From Acanthosoma haemorrhoidale (Eukaryota; Arthropoda; Insecta; Hemiptera; Acanthosomatidae), in assembly GCA_930367205.1 (NCBI GenBank), contig OV884015.1, forward strand, positions 3,162,001 to 3,226,000: a stretch of DNA of 64,000 nucleotides, read 5' to 3'. The notes under the pieces are model-generated. The model saw only the letters and a program-made list of their open reading frames with translations, did no database searches and was not told the DNA's origin. A program made the position numbers and the translations under genes. Position 1 is the first letter of the stretch, and each line of letters begins with the position of its first letter. Positions 49,330 through 61,580 of this stretch are shown piece by piece.

Positions 49330-49640
49330 TTGTAGCCCTATTAAACCGGATCTGATACCGCAGCCAGCCTGTATTCTGGAAAGCTGACCATCCCCTTGGA
49401 ACATCCCCCTGTCCTGGAGAGGATTGTGGGCAAGCGGGTCAGCTAGATGAGAGGGATTCCTCAAACAGTACTATCTGAAGCCCGACTCCACTATTTAATT
49501 AAACTATAGTCCTTTGGCCTCGTTACAGTCTTAGTTCCACCAAAGCTGGACAAAGGACTTCTCTCCTTTCAATAGGACCTTCGACCACCACCCCCTTCTC
49601 TTAAAGAGGTTTAATTGTCGACACCTGTACAGGATAATAG
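49330..49640. other. candidate conserved non-coding block
   Basis: Balanced sequence with CCCTATTAAACCGG, TTTAATTAAAC and GGTTTAATTG cores. It has no notable open frame or repeat. Confidence 0.25.
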
Positions 49641-50576
49641 GCTCTAGTTTATAATCAATCGGTCTATCTAGTTTATAATTATAATCAATTGTAGCCAAGG
49701 GTATAGTAAGTATTACGCTCCGTGGATAATTCTACCTTGAACCACTTCCTTAACGATTCCTTAAAGAAAATTATACTTTCAAACTGTAAATTTCGGTTTG
49801 TTCGAGAAACAAAGTTAATGAATTATTTTTTTGTGAGCTTTCCCTCTATCAATAACCCTAGGCCATAGCTACCCCATAAACCTCATTATCAGTAAGGACC
49901 AATATTTTCATGATTATTTGGGTGTGTATGATCCTTGAATGAGAAATAACGAAGTGTAAGCAGGATATTTGCGAAACGAACTGTTACTTACTTGCTTATT
50001 ATTAGTTAAAAAAAATGATTTAAATTATAAAGGAAAGGCAAATAGGTAATAGATAAAACAGGTGTAAGGGGACATATAGATGACACACTTGGCAGAGGAA
50101 AAAGATGTACAAGTATTGGCTTTCTTGTAGATTTTTCTATTTTAGTGTTTCCACGGTTGTAAGCTGAAGGTGAACCTCATCACCGAGTGTAGTGCATGTG
50201 TTTTTGACTTTTTAACAACAAACTGATCGTATTATATCTATGCCCTCCTTCGAATGCACCTGTGTATGCAGAACGAGGACAAATATGTAAATCAAAAATT
50301 ATTTATTTATTTATTTTTTGTTCATTGTATACTATTAATAAAGAGAGGTTATGAAAAAAAAAAAACATTTTTCTATTCTATTACAATTTATCATTTTGTG
50401 CTATTGCCATTTTACCGTTTATGTCACGTCAGACAACGGTTCAACTGACCTTGAAAACATAACATGTCCACTTCGTACACCAAATACATAAAAACTTTTG
50501 AAATGGTTGATAAAGGAGGTAAAGTACAGCTGCTAACGAAGAAAAAGTCCAGTACAGGGTCCAAGTCAATTAATGT

Positions 50577-50784
50577 CCTTTGATGGAGGTGTCAAAGGCA
50601 GCCAATGGTTCTCTTTGAACAAACCTTTGACCGGAAGTCCTTTGGCACCATTAATGGCCAGCAGTTCCTGCAGCTGTGGTTTGCTAATCCAGCTACAATG
50701 CCTCTTAGATTGGTAGGGTATTTAAAACAGTGTCCGCTCCGTCAGTAATTGCACAGAACTGAAAATGACAGGGGGTCAAAGGTA
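50577..50784. promoter_or_regulatory. candidate Tcf/Lef site cluster, possible Wnt-responsive enhancer
   Basis: Six CTTTG/CAAAG cores lie within 208 bp: CCTTTGATG (50577), TCAAAGGC (50592), TCTTTGAAC (50612), ACCTTTGACC (50623), CCTTTGG (50639) and GGGTCAAAGGTA (50773). Several fit the Tcf/Lef (pangolin) pattern. The last also fits a nuclear-receptor DR1 (HNF4/RXR type). ATTAAT homeodomain cores flank the cluster. Wingless input to dac is known in fly appendages; the link here is inference. Confidence 0.4.
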
Positions 50785-52071
50785 TACTCAGAGATAAAAT
50801 ATCTAGGGATTGTAACATTTAACAATATATTTCAATAACTCGTGTAAAAACTATCGAATCCGAAATATCAATGAAACAGCTCCACAGAACAAAAGTTAGC
50901 ATAATTTATTTTATATCATGTGAAGTTTAATCTTTACCTTTTTCCTATACAATTAATTATATATTAGAGGGGCGTTACGTATCGTTTCTTTCTTACCTCT
51001 TTGTATTTTTCCATGGAGAGTCAGTCAGTCTATTTTTGTAGCAGAGTTCATTAATCCTGGTTAGTAACGGGTCATAGGGCTTTCTGCTTGCTTACAAAAT
51101 TAAAAATTGTTTTGTCAAAGAGTGAAGGGAAGGTTGTGGCTCATGGAAGCAGGCATTATAGCCTACAATGAAAAGCATGCCCTTAATGATAATATATAAT
51201 GAGTGGTTTCCTGGACCCTTCCAGTCGCAACAACCCCTGGCTGCGGGCCACCATATGTTCAATAGGTGCTGTGACTTGAGAGGTGCTAAAATTTGATGAA
51301 CCCGCACTTCCTCTTTAATTTGTCTGAAATATCATTGCATTTTGCCGAACATAGCATGATATGCTTTTCAGATATATCATTGTCTCATTCATTTCTGCGA
51401 TTGTTGTCAAAACACATAAGTCGTTTGGCTCCAGTCACTTATGAAAAATATTTGTGTAATTTAACATACTGTCAGCATTATTGTATATTACATACCCTGC
51501 TGTGAGCGAGAACATTTCAATGCCAATGACGACAGTATTATTCTCATGGTTTATGTCATGAATTTGAACTTTTCGGTCCACTTTGAATTTCAAATAGCAG
51601 TTAATGTATGCGGTGATTTCGGAATTAGGAAAAAAACCGTTAAATAATGTCACTTACCTCATACATTATAATTGCTTTAATGCCCCCATGAAATCATTTA
51701 TTTCTCTTCCTGTACCCCGACTAGGGCAATTATTACTAATTATAGCGCGGGTGGTTGAATGTTAGAAAACGTCAGTATTATGTTCAATCTTTGAGACTGT
51801 TATAAATACAGAGTGGCTGGGAACTTGTTCGGCTTCCAAATGGTTGTGCAGAAATCTTTGCCATTTGCATACATTATTGATGGGCTTCCACCGGGGCTCG
51901 GGTTTCTTCTGCAAATATAATCGGAGAAACCAATCAAATGTAGGACTAAATAATACAAGAGTCGAACAATGCCGGTCTGCCTGCTTGTTTCTATGCAGTT
52001 TGGCCTTCAAGCTCTAAAACAAATTAAAATAGGATTGGGAGGAAGAGAGACAATTATTCAACAAGTATCAT

Positions 52072-52139
52072 CATTACAACTATTTACCATTACAACTATT
52101 TACCATTACAACTATTTACCATTACAACTATTTACCATT
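52072..52139 (+). repeat. 16-bp tandem repeat, four copies
   Basis: Four perfect copies of CATTACAACTATTTAC run from 52072 to 52135, followed by CATT. This is a simple short tandem repeat in the intron. Confidence 0.95.
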
Positions 52140-53050
52140 CTCACTCCCATCGATCTACATTTACATGTCCCTGTAAGTGGTTAATATTGGTTTCCGTCTA
52201 TTTCCACGGGGTTGCTATACCTACGGTTACTCTTTCACTTCTTCTGTACTCCAAAACAGTTTCCATTTCTCGTTCGTCCTAACCCTGGCATATCGCCTAA
52301 AATGTTGCTTGACAACCCTTAGAACAATAAATTGTGGTGATAGTGTGTTATTATTGGCCTCGGAAGAAGGGCAGAGGCCCTCCGACAGGGGCAAGAAGCA
52401 GCGCCCACTCGGCAACCCCTCATTACCTCTAAATGCCCTTTTCCAAACTATTTTATTGCTTTCCAATTACCTTTTTAGCACCCACCTTTTATACCTTCCG
52501 CATTTAACTGTTGCTTCCTTTATTTATTTATGTTATATGTAGCCCATTTTTGAGAATTATCTTTAATGTCAGTAAAAGAAATAGAAAGTTTTGACGGCCA
52601 CTCAAAAGTAACTAAACGAAATATTTGTTGTAACAAATTAAAGATATAATCCGAATCCATTTGGGGACCTTCCCTGGAGAAAATGATATTTCCAGTGCTT
52701 GCTTTCATCCCTCCCAGGCGCCTTTGGTCACTGGACTATCTCAGTTGGGCATGATGAGAGCTGATGTAATAGAATAATTTTTAGAAAAAAAAAAATAAAT
52801 CATCATATTCATGTGTATCCTCAATAATTATTAAAATGTAATACAGGCAGATCACACAGCACAATTAATGACTTGTACATATGTGTTAAATATCAACTAT
52901 ACCGTTATAAATTAATCCTCTCATTATTAGATGATTCCTGTCAGAGAATCCCTAAATCCCGGGCAAATATGCGCGGGTTAGCCACATATGGGCATTCCTT
53001 AGTCTGGCATTCGGTAGTTCTTTAGAGCTAATAAAGGCCTGGTCCTCGGA

Positions 53051-53108
53051 GGGTCACAGGACTCCGAAGGGTCCAAACGACCTCTTGTTTTTAATAATCC
53101 TGTGACCC
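53051..53108 (+). other. 11-bp perfect inverted repeat with GGGTCA half-sites
   Basis: GGGTCACAGGA (53051-53061) is mirrored by TCCTGTGACCC (53098-53108), with a 36-nt spacer. Each arm includes GGGTCA, close to a nuclear-receptor half-site. The repeat lies in a GC-richer mixed block. Confidence 0.55.
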
Positions 53109-54550
53109 CACACCCCCGCGATGAATTTTTCAGTGACGGGCACGGTCTAATGAAGAAGCCACGGGCAGGAAAGAAAAAAAAACCAATTAGTTTATTTATT
53201 TGCATTAATGAGGATTTTAAAAAGTAACGGGTTACCTCTCGGTTCGGCAATGCTCGTGAATTTTTCACCGCTTCGTCGTATTAGAGAGGAGAAGCCCTGA
53301 GCAGAAGGGAAACATCGAGGGAATCGGGTCTTATTATACAAATTAGTACTTGTGAAAAGAAAAACTTCATTGAATGAATATCTCGAAGAAATTGCTTTAA
53401 ATATATAGCCCTGTATATATAATGGCTAACAATATCGGCTACAACACAATAACAATTACAAAGACTTTCTTCGTTCAATATGTTAGCTATTTAAATGGTA
53501 TTAGTATAGTGGTGGAAAGAGGAGCTGGTTAGGCTCCTAGGTCTTGTGTGACTGCCCAGAGTAAGACATAATTACCAGAGGGAATGTCATGGGAGGAAGG
53601 AATGCAGAGCCCACGTGGGCGACTCTTCTGCGCTAAGAACAGCACAGATCCCAGGAATCTTTGTCCCAGTAATTAATGGTCCCGCATTCCTCATCCACAT
53701 AGCCCCACGTGTTCGGAATCCACGTGAGCGATCACGCGTGGCCCATCGGAAGGGGTGAAGTGGCATCCCACCTATTTCTTCATAAAGTCTTATCCCACCC
53801 CGCATAGGAGGCAACTCAGCGCTTATTATTTACAACACATCAATATTTATACTATTTTAACTTATAACATTAAAAAAATAATTAACAGGGTGATGGACTA
53901 ATTCAACCAAACATTAGAACGTAGAAGATGATCATATGGAACAATATCAAGAGAAACTCGCACGAAGCCAATTCCTTAAAGAGTTCAATAAATGAAGTGA
54001 TGACATAAACTACTAATGCCGATGAGTATTAAATACCACCTCGGTTATTTATACAACGAATCATTTGTAATCATGACTAAAGCAATTATAAATATGTGAA
54101 ATATTGACCGAATGTATGTAATTTGGAACGGCATTAAGCACCTCATTGATATTCATATGGTGGCTCAAAAGACTTGGAGGGAACATTAAGTCTCGTATAG
54201 TTTCTTTGCAATTTTAGAAAACATAAAAATTATAAAAGCGAACAGGCTTTTTCTAACCTAAAGCAAATAACGTACATTGTATCCAAGGCACATTTAAACT
54301 TTTAGTTAAATTGGATTCTACTTATCGACTCTTGATGGGGTTCACCGCCGTGGCATTCCCCCTCGGCAGGGCAATATCCCGGCCGACTGATCCTCGGGGA
54401 ATACTAAGGAGCAGCATTGATTAAGTGTGATGGATGGCGCGGCTTCCACTTCAAAGTCCTCTCCTACAGGATAAAGGAGCGATCACGTGACCGGCCAAGT
54501 AGCTTAAGGATGAACGGGAGGGAACAGAACTAGAGGATTGTGGCCGCAAG

Positions 54551-54680
54551 TCTTCAGCCACCCACAGGTAGAACATCTAGGAGCCTGATTTCTGAGGTAG
54601 ACGTCACAAGCAAAGTCTTCAGCCACCCACAGGTAGAACATCTAGGAGCCTGATTTCTGAGGTAGACGTCACAAGCAAAG
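54551..54680 (+). repeat. 65-bp perfect tandem duplication
   Basis: The 65 bases at 54551-54615 (beginning TCTTCAGCCACCCACAGGTA) are repeated at 54616-54680 without visible change. The segment is GC-richer than its surroundings, so the duplication may have copied part of a functional block. Identity implies a recent event. Confidence 0.96.
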
Positions 54681-55329
54681 GTCTCAATGAACATGCTACA
54701 AAATATCAGAAAAATTATATTCTCCAACTTCCTTCTTACCAAGTAACAATCCCTACGTCCACGTATCATCTATCTATATTGTATGAATGCATTATTATGC
54801 ACAATTACTTATTGCCTCTAATGCAGATTGTAATTTTGTTTTCTAATCAATAGTGTGCATACAACCAAATAAACTTTTAAGTACCGCACTTTGTCTCTTG
54901 GTAAATGACGTGAAAAGAGCAATTATACTTTTTTTTGATATATTAAGAACGAATGTTAGAGATACAAAAGTACAGTAGATATAAAGAGCAAAGTTATCAT
55001 TGGCTAAAAAGAAGATCCGAGATTTGCATGAAAATCCTATCCTTGGCCGCTCCTTGCGGGAATCCCTGTCGAGGCAATTGGCTGTGATGGTCTCCGAAGG
55101 CACCGAGGGTCGCTTTATTACAATAGTTTTCATGTTAGGCTATTGCTTATGCGACCCCTCTCCTTGCCACATGTCAGTCATGAGTTCATATTTTAGCCCT
55201 CCTAGAGATTAGAAATAGTTTTCCTTTTTTTCATACATAGTAAATAACCATAGGGGTGCACGAGAGCAGTCAGTATTGCGCACACTATAACTACGACAGC
55301 CTCACCACAATATTCACGATCGGCCCATG

Positions 55330-55760
55330 GTGCTTCTGTCCAACATTACCGCATCAAGTCCTCAGCTGATTAAAGGTGTCATCAGGAATTACAGGTGATT
55401 GATGGCCTTCTTGGTCCAAGGCATCGAGAGAGAGAGAGATGTCCGCGCGATATCTGTCGCTGTAAATGAGCAGAGGAGTCCTCTGGGTAATTTACAGAGA
55501 GTGTAGGTGAGCTGTTCGAGGAGCGAGATAGTGGAGCGGTGTAAATCAAACGGTATTTAATTTGGCCGGCTAGGATTCAGTATATATATATTGACTGGTG
55601 GCCAGGGCGATATTGGGGACCAGGGGCAGGCAGCTTTAGTGCCAATATAGCGAGGGAAGTAAATAACACGATTAACTCCCAGCTCGGCGTCGGCAATAAA
55701 ACAAGATTAACGCGGCACTGGTCTCAGGGAGCTCTCCTGATAAACTAGGCTCGTTTCCGA
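55330..55760. other. candidate enhancer-like block
   Basis: GC-richer DNA holding TGATTGATGG (55396-55405, a Pbx/Exd-Hox composite match), a short GA run, GTAAATCAAACGG, CACGATTAACTCC and AAGATTAACGCG. Its motif density and composition suggest regulatory DNA. Confidence 0.35.
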
Positions 55761-56263
55761 TATTTCTGCGACTACCACTTCCGGCCAACTTCTTATCAAC
55801 TTTCCCTCAACTCCTCAACTTCCCTATCGTAGCTGGCTATATCAAAGTACTGGCTCAAATATTTAGGGTGCAGTGAAGTACACTCCACTCCCCTGACACA
55901 AGTACAACAGCAGAAATCTAAGGTTGACATAAATGACAACTTTATCGGTTTCACGGGCCAGATCGCAACAATCCTTCAATATTACTTTATCCATTATTAT
56001 GCATATAAAATACAAAATATTGAATAATGACATCTTCTTATCAATTGAACCTTCTTATTGTAATTAACCCTTGGATTATTCTTGCAAATTATGAACAACT
56101 CACAACCACCAGCCAGAGTGGTAAAAAAACACAATGGACACTCATTCTTGAATAATTAGTAACGTATCCGTTGATGGCAGTACCGAATCCATTTAAGTGC
56201 TGCATGTCAAATAGTAGTGAGTCACGCGCCGTCTAGCAGCCGTGACGCAGTTTTACGATAACA

Positions 56264-56275
56264 CCCCCCCCCCCC
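56264..56275 (+). repeat. C12 homopolymer
   Basis: Twelve consecutive C; a C10 run follows at 56422-56431. Confidence 0.96.
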
Positions 56276-57417
56276 AAGAAAGAGACGGAGGACTCGATAA
56301 GGCCGATGGTGATGCAGATCTCAGGTGCGGGGCTGCCTTGATGGTCCACAGCCACTCTAACTACAGCACATTAACCTCAGACATGAGCTCCCAATTTATG
56401 CTCATTCCACTGCCATCTGCGCCCCCCCCCCTGCCTAAATATTTACAACCTCTCGTCAGTGAGCCCTGCTTATCCCATTAGCCCTAAGTACTCCCGAGGA
56501 CCAGCTGCCAAACAATGCCAATGTCTTCGTCGCCCTCATTTCTTAAATTCCATTCTTGTCTCACACCGCCTCCAAGATGAGTGCTCTTCGAGTCAGTGCC
56601 AAAGTGCGTTGATAAATGATACAAGGAGGGGAGGTGGAAGGAAATTTGACTCGTTACGCCCGCTAAAACTACATCTTTTTCTTTTATTTATTCATCCCAA
56701 TGTGCGAATGTGCTGTAAATATGACAGGTCACGCATAGACATCTTACATGTAATAATTATCAAATACCAAAGGTATGGTTTTGTAAAATGATGCACCCAT
56801 AATGTGTGATAAAACTATACACAGTTTTTGATTAAAAATTCTTTATAATCTAAACTAAAAGTTTGTACGGCAATACCAGATGGAATAAGGGACTTTTTGA
56901 ATTTGTTTCAATTCAATTCCAAGAAATTCCATTATGTTTGAAGTTTTTTTAATATTTATAATTAAAGCCTAACTAATGTTATATGCCATGATGATGATGA
57001 TGAATCAGGAGTTTAAAATGTATCATTTGATAGCATAATCATAAGAAAATATTTACTTTTTAAATTTTTTTTTTTAAGGGTTGGTTTTTTTTACTGATTT
57101 TTATTGGAGTTGCGAGCACGTGTTTAGTGACAATTATAAAACTTGTCATATCAACATTTTAAAATGGTGAAAAAAAGCAGAATTATTCAACATAATATAT
57201 TGTATGGCTCCCGAATATAAGAAGATTTTTTAATTATACTGGCTTATAAATTAAGTAAGCCATAAGATTTGTCTTGTAATTTTCCCTCGGCGAAAAGGGT
57301 TATGAATAAATAATTGTAATATAGCTTATTAAACTCGTATTAAACAAACATAAAAGTGACCAACTAAATAGGCACAGTGTTAGTTATTAGGTGGAATTAA
57401 ATGCGACACTTGGAGCG

Positions 57418-57439
57418 TATATATATATATATATATATA
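57418..57439 (+). repeat. TA dinucleotide microsatellite
   Basis: Eleven TA repeats, about 75 bp before the left arm of the inverted repeat. Confidence 0.95.
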
Positions 57440-57514
57440 GAAAATAAGAGAGTTAGGAAAAATGGAACCCTGAGAATGGGAGACTTGCGTGCAAGGAAAG
57501 TGTAATGAGAGAGA

Positions 57515-57643
57515 GAGAGAGAGAGGCAGTAAAGCATAAATACCAGGACCCCACGGTGAGCCTTCTTTGTCCTGTGTCTTGGACTATCCACCCTCAGGAG
57601 GGCCTGCACAAAGGGATGCTGGCCCAGGGCTGCTGGTCTAAGG
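57515..57643 (+). repeat. left arm of a 129-bp inverted repeat
   Basis: This segment is the reverse complement of 57931-58059, with one mismatch seen (GACACAGG versus GGCACAGG on the right-arm strand). The arm is GC-rich between AT-rich flanks and starts in a GA microsatellite. Read on the minus strand it gives the same short open frame as the right arm, but that is a result of the duplication and not evidence for a gene. Confidence 0.96.
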
Positions 57644-57930
57644 ATGGCGTGATCCTTCATCTCAAATGATTTATGTAAATCTACATATTCCAGGCTCAGT
57701 CCCTATGTCATTCGGATAAGACCTGTGAGCATAAATATACATTTTTCACCACTTCCCTGTGCATTACTCATTTAAATCCGCCATAAGATGCTCTGCTCCG
57801 TTTCTACTTTACCATTTCCATAGTAACAGTAAATATGAGGATTATTTTATAGATTGTAGTTATTATTGACAGGAAAAAAACATCATCTGTATTATTTGTA
57901 TTCATCTCCGAAGCACATGTGTGCAAGTGC

Positions 57931-58059
57931 CCTTAGACCAGCAGCCCTGGGCCAGCATCCCTTTGTGCAGGCCCTCCTGAGGGTGGATAGTCCAAGGCAC
58001 AGGACAAAGAAGGCTCACCGTGGGGTCCTGGTATTTATGCTTTACTGCCTCTCTCTCTC
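57931..58059 (-). repeat. right arm of a 129-bp inverted repeat
   Basis: This is the mirror copy of 57515-57643, separated from it by 287 bp. It starts CCTTAGACCAGCAGCCCTGG and ends in a CT run. The near identity means a recent inverted duplication, a foldback element, or arms kept alike by gene conversion. No terminal motif or target-site duplication that would identify a transposon family is seen. Confidence 0.96.
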
Positions 58060-58660
58060 AAAATTTGCCATTTTTTTTCCATTTAACGCCTAAATTTTTT
58101 ATTTTCAAAATCTAAATTATATAATGAAATACAATTGAGCTGTTGATGGCTTCTTGCACTGCATAAATGCATGTTAAGCAGGTTTCTGTAACAAATACTG
58201 TTTATATAGTGGTACTTTGCTTAATATAGTGTAATGATTAATGCGGGCACACCTTGAAGATGCAGTGGCAGGGGTTGTGATCCGATGAGATGAAACAGGA
58301 AATGGTTCGAGTCCACTGCGGCTGCGTGGGCCAACATCGGAGTTGGATGAAACGTTAGCCGGTCAGTATCGGTTTACGAAATCTAGACCTTTCTTGACGG
58401 ATATCTTCGGCTTCGTCAGCTCCTAACTGACACACTTTCCGATATAGAAGGTTTTTTTACCTCAATTCCCGCCTGGAGTTTCTTTATTCCCGCGTCTTTT
58501 TTCCCTATTGGGTGGCCCTGGCTTCTCCCGAATGTATTCGGTTACTGTTTCTTTGACTCCTTTGTTCTTTAGTTTCCGTCCTATATTCCGTTACAGTATA
58601 GCATTTTTTTTTTCCATTTAGGTTAGAACTTCTTATTGATTTTGAATTCTTTAAATTAAG

Positions 58661-58775
58661 AAAGTAGCCTCTACTATTATAAGCAAGTGGATTAGTAAAG
58701 TAGCCTCTACTATTATAAGCAAGTGGATTAAGAAAGTAGCCTCTACTATTATAAGCAAGTGGATTAGTAAAGTAG
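58661..58775 (+). repeat. 36-bp tandem repeat, three copies
   Basis: The unit begins AAAGTAGCCTCTACTATTAT and ends AAGCAAGTGGATTAGT. Copies start at 58661, 58697 and 58733, followed by a partial AAAGTAG. Only the AGT/AAG junction varies. Confidence 0.95.
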
Positions 58776-58799
58776 TTATTCAGAAGACGTAGAAGTCAA

Positions 58800-59280
58800 G
58801 TACGACATGAGAGATGAGAAAGGACATCATCTGACGATAGGATGCCGTGGCAGGGATAGATTTATTGGTCGATCAACTAAAGCTGTGATTTGATATTCAA
58901 CGCTTTGTGTTTACAACGTGTTTCATTTCCTCCATGGCTACAAGACGAGAGAATTGCCCCCACCGTGTGCCCTTTGCAAAGTAGATATGGGCACTTGAGA
59001 TGCTAGTGTCGCTGCTCGCCATAAATAAGGTATTAAAACGGCCCTCGAAGGTTCAATTTGTCCTCGACTAATGACCCTGCCCTAGAGCACGGCTACATAC
59101 TGATGAGGGCAGGTGCGGCTAACTGAGACTTAGGTCCACTTACGCCTGTTTAGTATGTCTTCTCCTCTGTCGTAAAGGCCACTAATGGAATATCTGTCAC
59201 GGGGTACTTCTTGCAGATGATAGCGAGGGAGGGAGGGCATTAGGGCATCGAGGAATTATTGCACGCTAGCTTTAGCTGTC
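58800..59280. other. candidate conserved non-coding block
   Basis: Immediately after the 36-bp repeat, about 480 bp of balanced, non-repetitive sequence with CCACTAATGG, GACTAATGACC and CCATAAATAAGG. No coding signal is seen. Confidence 0.25.
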
Positions 59281-60165
59281 TTCAAACGTTCAGATAAGTT
59301 ATATTATACCTTTAGAGATTGAAAAAAAATTAAGATATCCGCAAGACTATAGTTCTACACAGTTGAAAAGTCATTAATACAAAAGTATCTAAGACGAAAG
59401 AAGCAGCAGAGAGTGAAAAACAAATATTCGTAACTTTAAGAAACCGCAATAGAAGGGAAGATGTTTCGGCCGATAGAAAAAAGTGATGAGGTTTTAAATC
59501 TTGTGGATATGTATAAGACAAGTTAGCCAGGAGAGAGAGGGACTGGGAAATGCAAATGGGCAAGGGTGGTGGGTATTGTCCTCAAAGGAATCAATGAACA
59601 CAGGGAATAGGATTAGCAGCAGGAATTGTGCCACTAATGGCTCGCCTGCCTCACTGTCGCCCTAGCACTGGCTTGGCTAATTTGTCTTTTGCCTTATTTA
59701 TCCACATTTCTTTATCAATCATTCCATAGCCTACTACCAGCTCTGTCTGCCTCTATGCCTACATACAGTTCTATCAATTGTATCCTCTTCTTATTACTAT
59801 TTAGCTTAAATCAGTTGGAAACATAATATTAATTAAAAATAATGATTTGAAATAATTAACTGTAGGACTATTACCTTATAGTAAAGCTGCAATAGCCGAA
59901 AGTATTGAGAAAAATATGAAGGTGAAATATCATTTTAAGAAAACCTGAGGTATGCTCTCTTTGCCCGTTTTAATAAGCTAATGGCCTATGATAACATTTC
60001 CAAGATAAACTAAAAAATAGTTTTAGCCACTGGTAGGTAAATTTCTATCCGAATAGCATTAGACTTTTGTTGTTTTCTTAATATTGGAATGTTTAATAGT
60101 CCACTTTCCTCTTCTCGTAGCTGTGACTCGCCAGTCCTGTATAGACAATATTTACGATGTGAGTT

Positions 60166-60182
60166 AATATATATATATATAT
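60166..60182 (+). repeat. AT dinucleotide microsatellite
   Basis: About eight AT repeats in an AT-rich intron. Confidence 0.9.
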
Positions 60183-61069
60183 TTTCATAAATAATTCACG
60201 GTGAGAGGACGGAAATGGAGGATGATTGGCATTAACATTTGTGACGAAAGCTCGCATCCCCTCCTCCCCTAAGCCCCCACTCCCACTTCCAAATCCTCTT
60301 CACTATCCTGTTTTATAATTAAAAGCCTTGCGGGAAGGGTTGCTTTGGCGGTAAGCCGATTTGGCCAAGTCCTTTCGAAGCAAACAGCTCCGGTCTTCCT
60401 TTTTATTCCATTCTTTCCTCACATTTTTTTATGGCGAACCTTCTGTGGCGTAAGTTTTGTTTTTCTATGAACGTGCACTTATCTACTGAGACAGGTCTAA
60501 TTGAAATTTACAAAATACCTTAAAACCATGAATGACGATCTCAAGGGCTACATCAAAAAGCAATTCTAAGCAACAAATTACTTCGACTTACTAGACTTTG
60601 AAAAAGCATTTGAATATCAAGTCTGAAACGTATTCCTAAAATATTCTAATATATGTTTGTAAACTTACTTTCAAGAAATGTTCTATTCCAAGTATTGGAA
60701 CATATCCTTGCATTCCTTTACTCTATGGCTATTTATACCGTGAATGAGATAAGAAAAAACACTGGGACAATATTTGGCAGTAGTATAAATCTCCACGTCC
60801 GAGGCAAAGCATGCTCGAACAGACCAACATTACTATTTAGGTAAATAATCACAATTAGGCATACATGAATTTTTAAATTTTATAGCCGACGGAATGGCAT
60901 TAGACCTTGTGAAGAATAAATGGTAATTGATTGTTTAAAAAAAACGGAGAGATATTGAAAAGGGAATGAAATTAAACTGCGAATAAGGGGAAAGGAGAAT
61001 TTAGCGGTCAGTAAAAATTAATTTAGGGTCAAAGGAAGAGATAGGGTTGGAAGAAGAAATCAAATTATT

Positions 61070-61580
61070 CTGTGGCCAATGACGTCATATTCCTCCCTTT
61101 TTTGCAACCCTCTCGAGAAAGGGTTGTTCTTGGAGGGTTGAAGAGGACAAATCTCTTTTTAATGTCGACCATGCCGCCTTTTTATTCGCCTTTAAATACC
61201 CAGAGGGCGTCTACATCTTGGCGATGGAGGTTGTTCAAGAACGGATTAGCTCGGCTGTTGAATTTTTATTGTCGTCTTTCTTCTCTGCAAAGCCATTCAA
61301 TTTTTTTCCTTTTCTTTTCATATCTGTGTCTTGGCCTACCCTCCACCCCTGGGGGTCCACCCTCGCCTCCCTAATAGCATTAGTGGAGTACGATCACACG
61401 CCTTGCACTCATCGGATAAACACCAACTCCGTCTCTAATCTGTCTCGGAGGTTTACTGCACACTTCCTCCGATTGTAATTGGCTCGAGATTGCGTGTCTT
61501 TGATCCGCCTAATCCTATCTTCTCTCGTCTGTGCAAATTGTCATTTCGCACCTCAGGCGTCGTCTGCTTGCCTTGACAAA
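61070..61580. other. candidate non-coding block, pyrimidine-rich
   Basis: Long pyrimidine-rich stretches make several short frames open here (61072-61478). The encoded peptides are Pro/Ser/Leu/Phe-rich without pattern, so I treat them as chance. TGACGTCA lies at 61080 (a perfect CRE core). Confidence 0.3.

Noticed and set aside
57397..58093. Two matching open frames sharing LRPAALGQHPFVQALLRVDS on opposite strands
   Set aside because: The identity comes from the inverted DNA repeat, which is near perfect at nucleotide level, so it says nothing about protein selection.
58261..58325. tRNA-like B box (GGTTCGAGTCC) with partly pairing ends
   Set aside because: The enclosed length is about 62 nt with no proper D or anticodon arm. 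At best it is a decayed tRNA-derived SINE piece.
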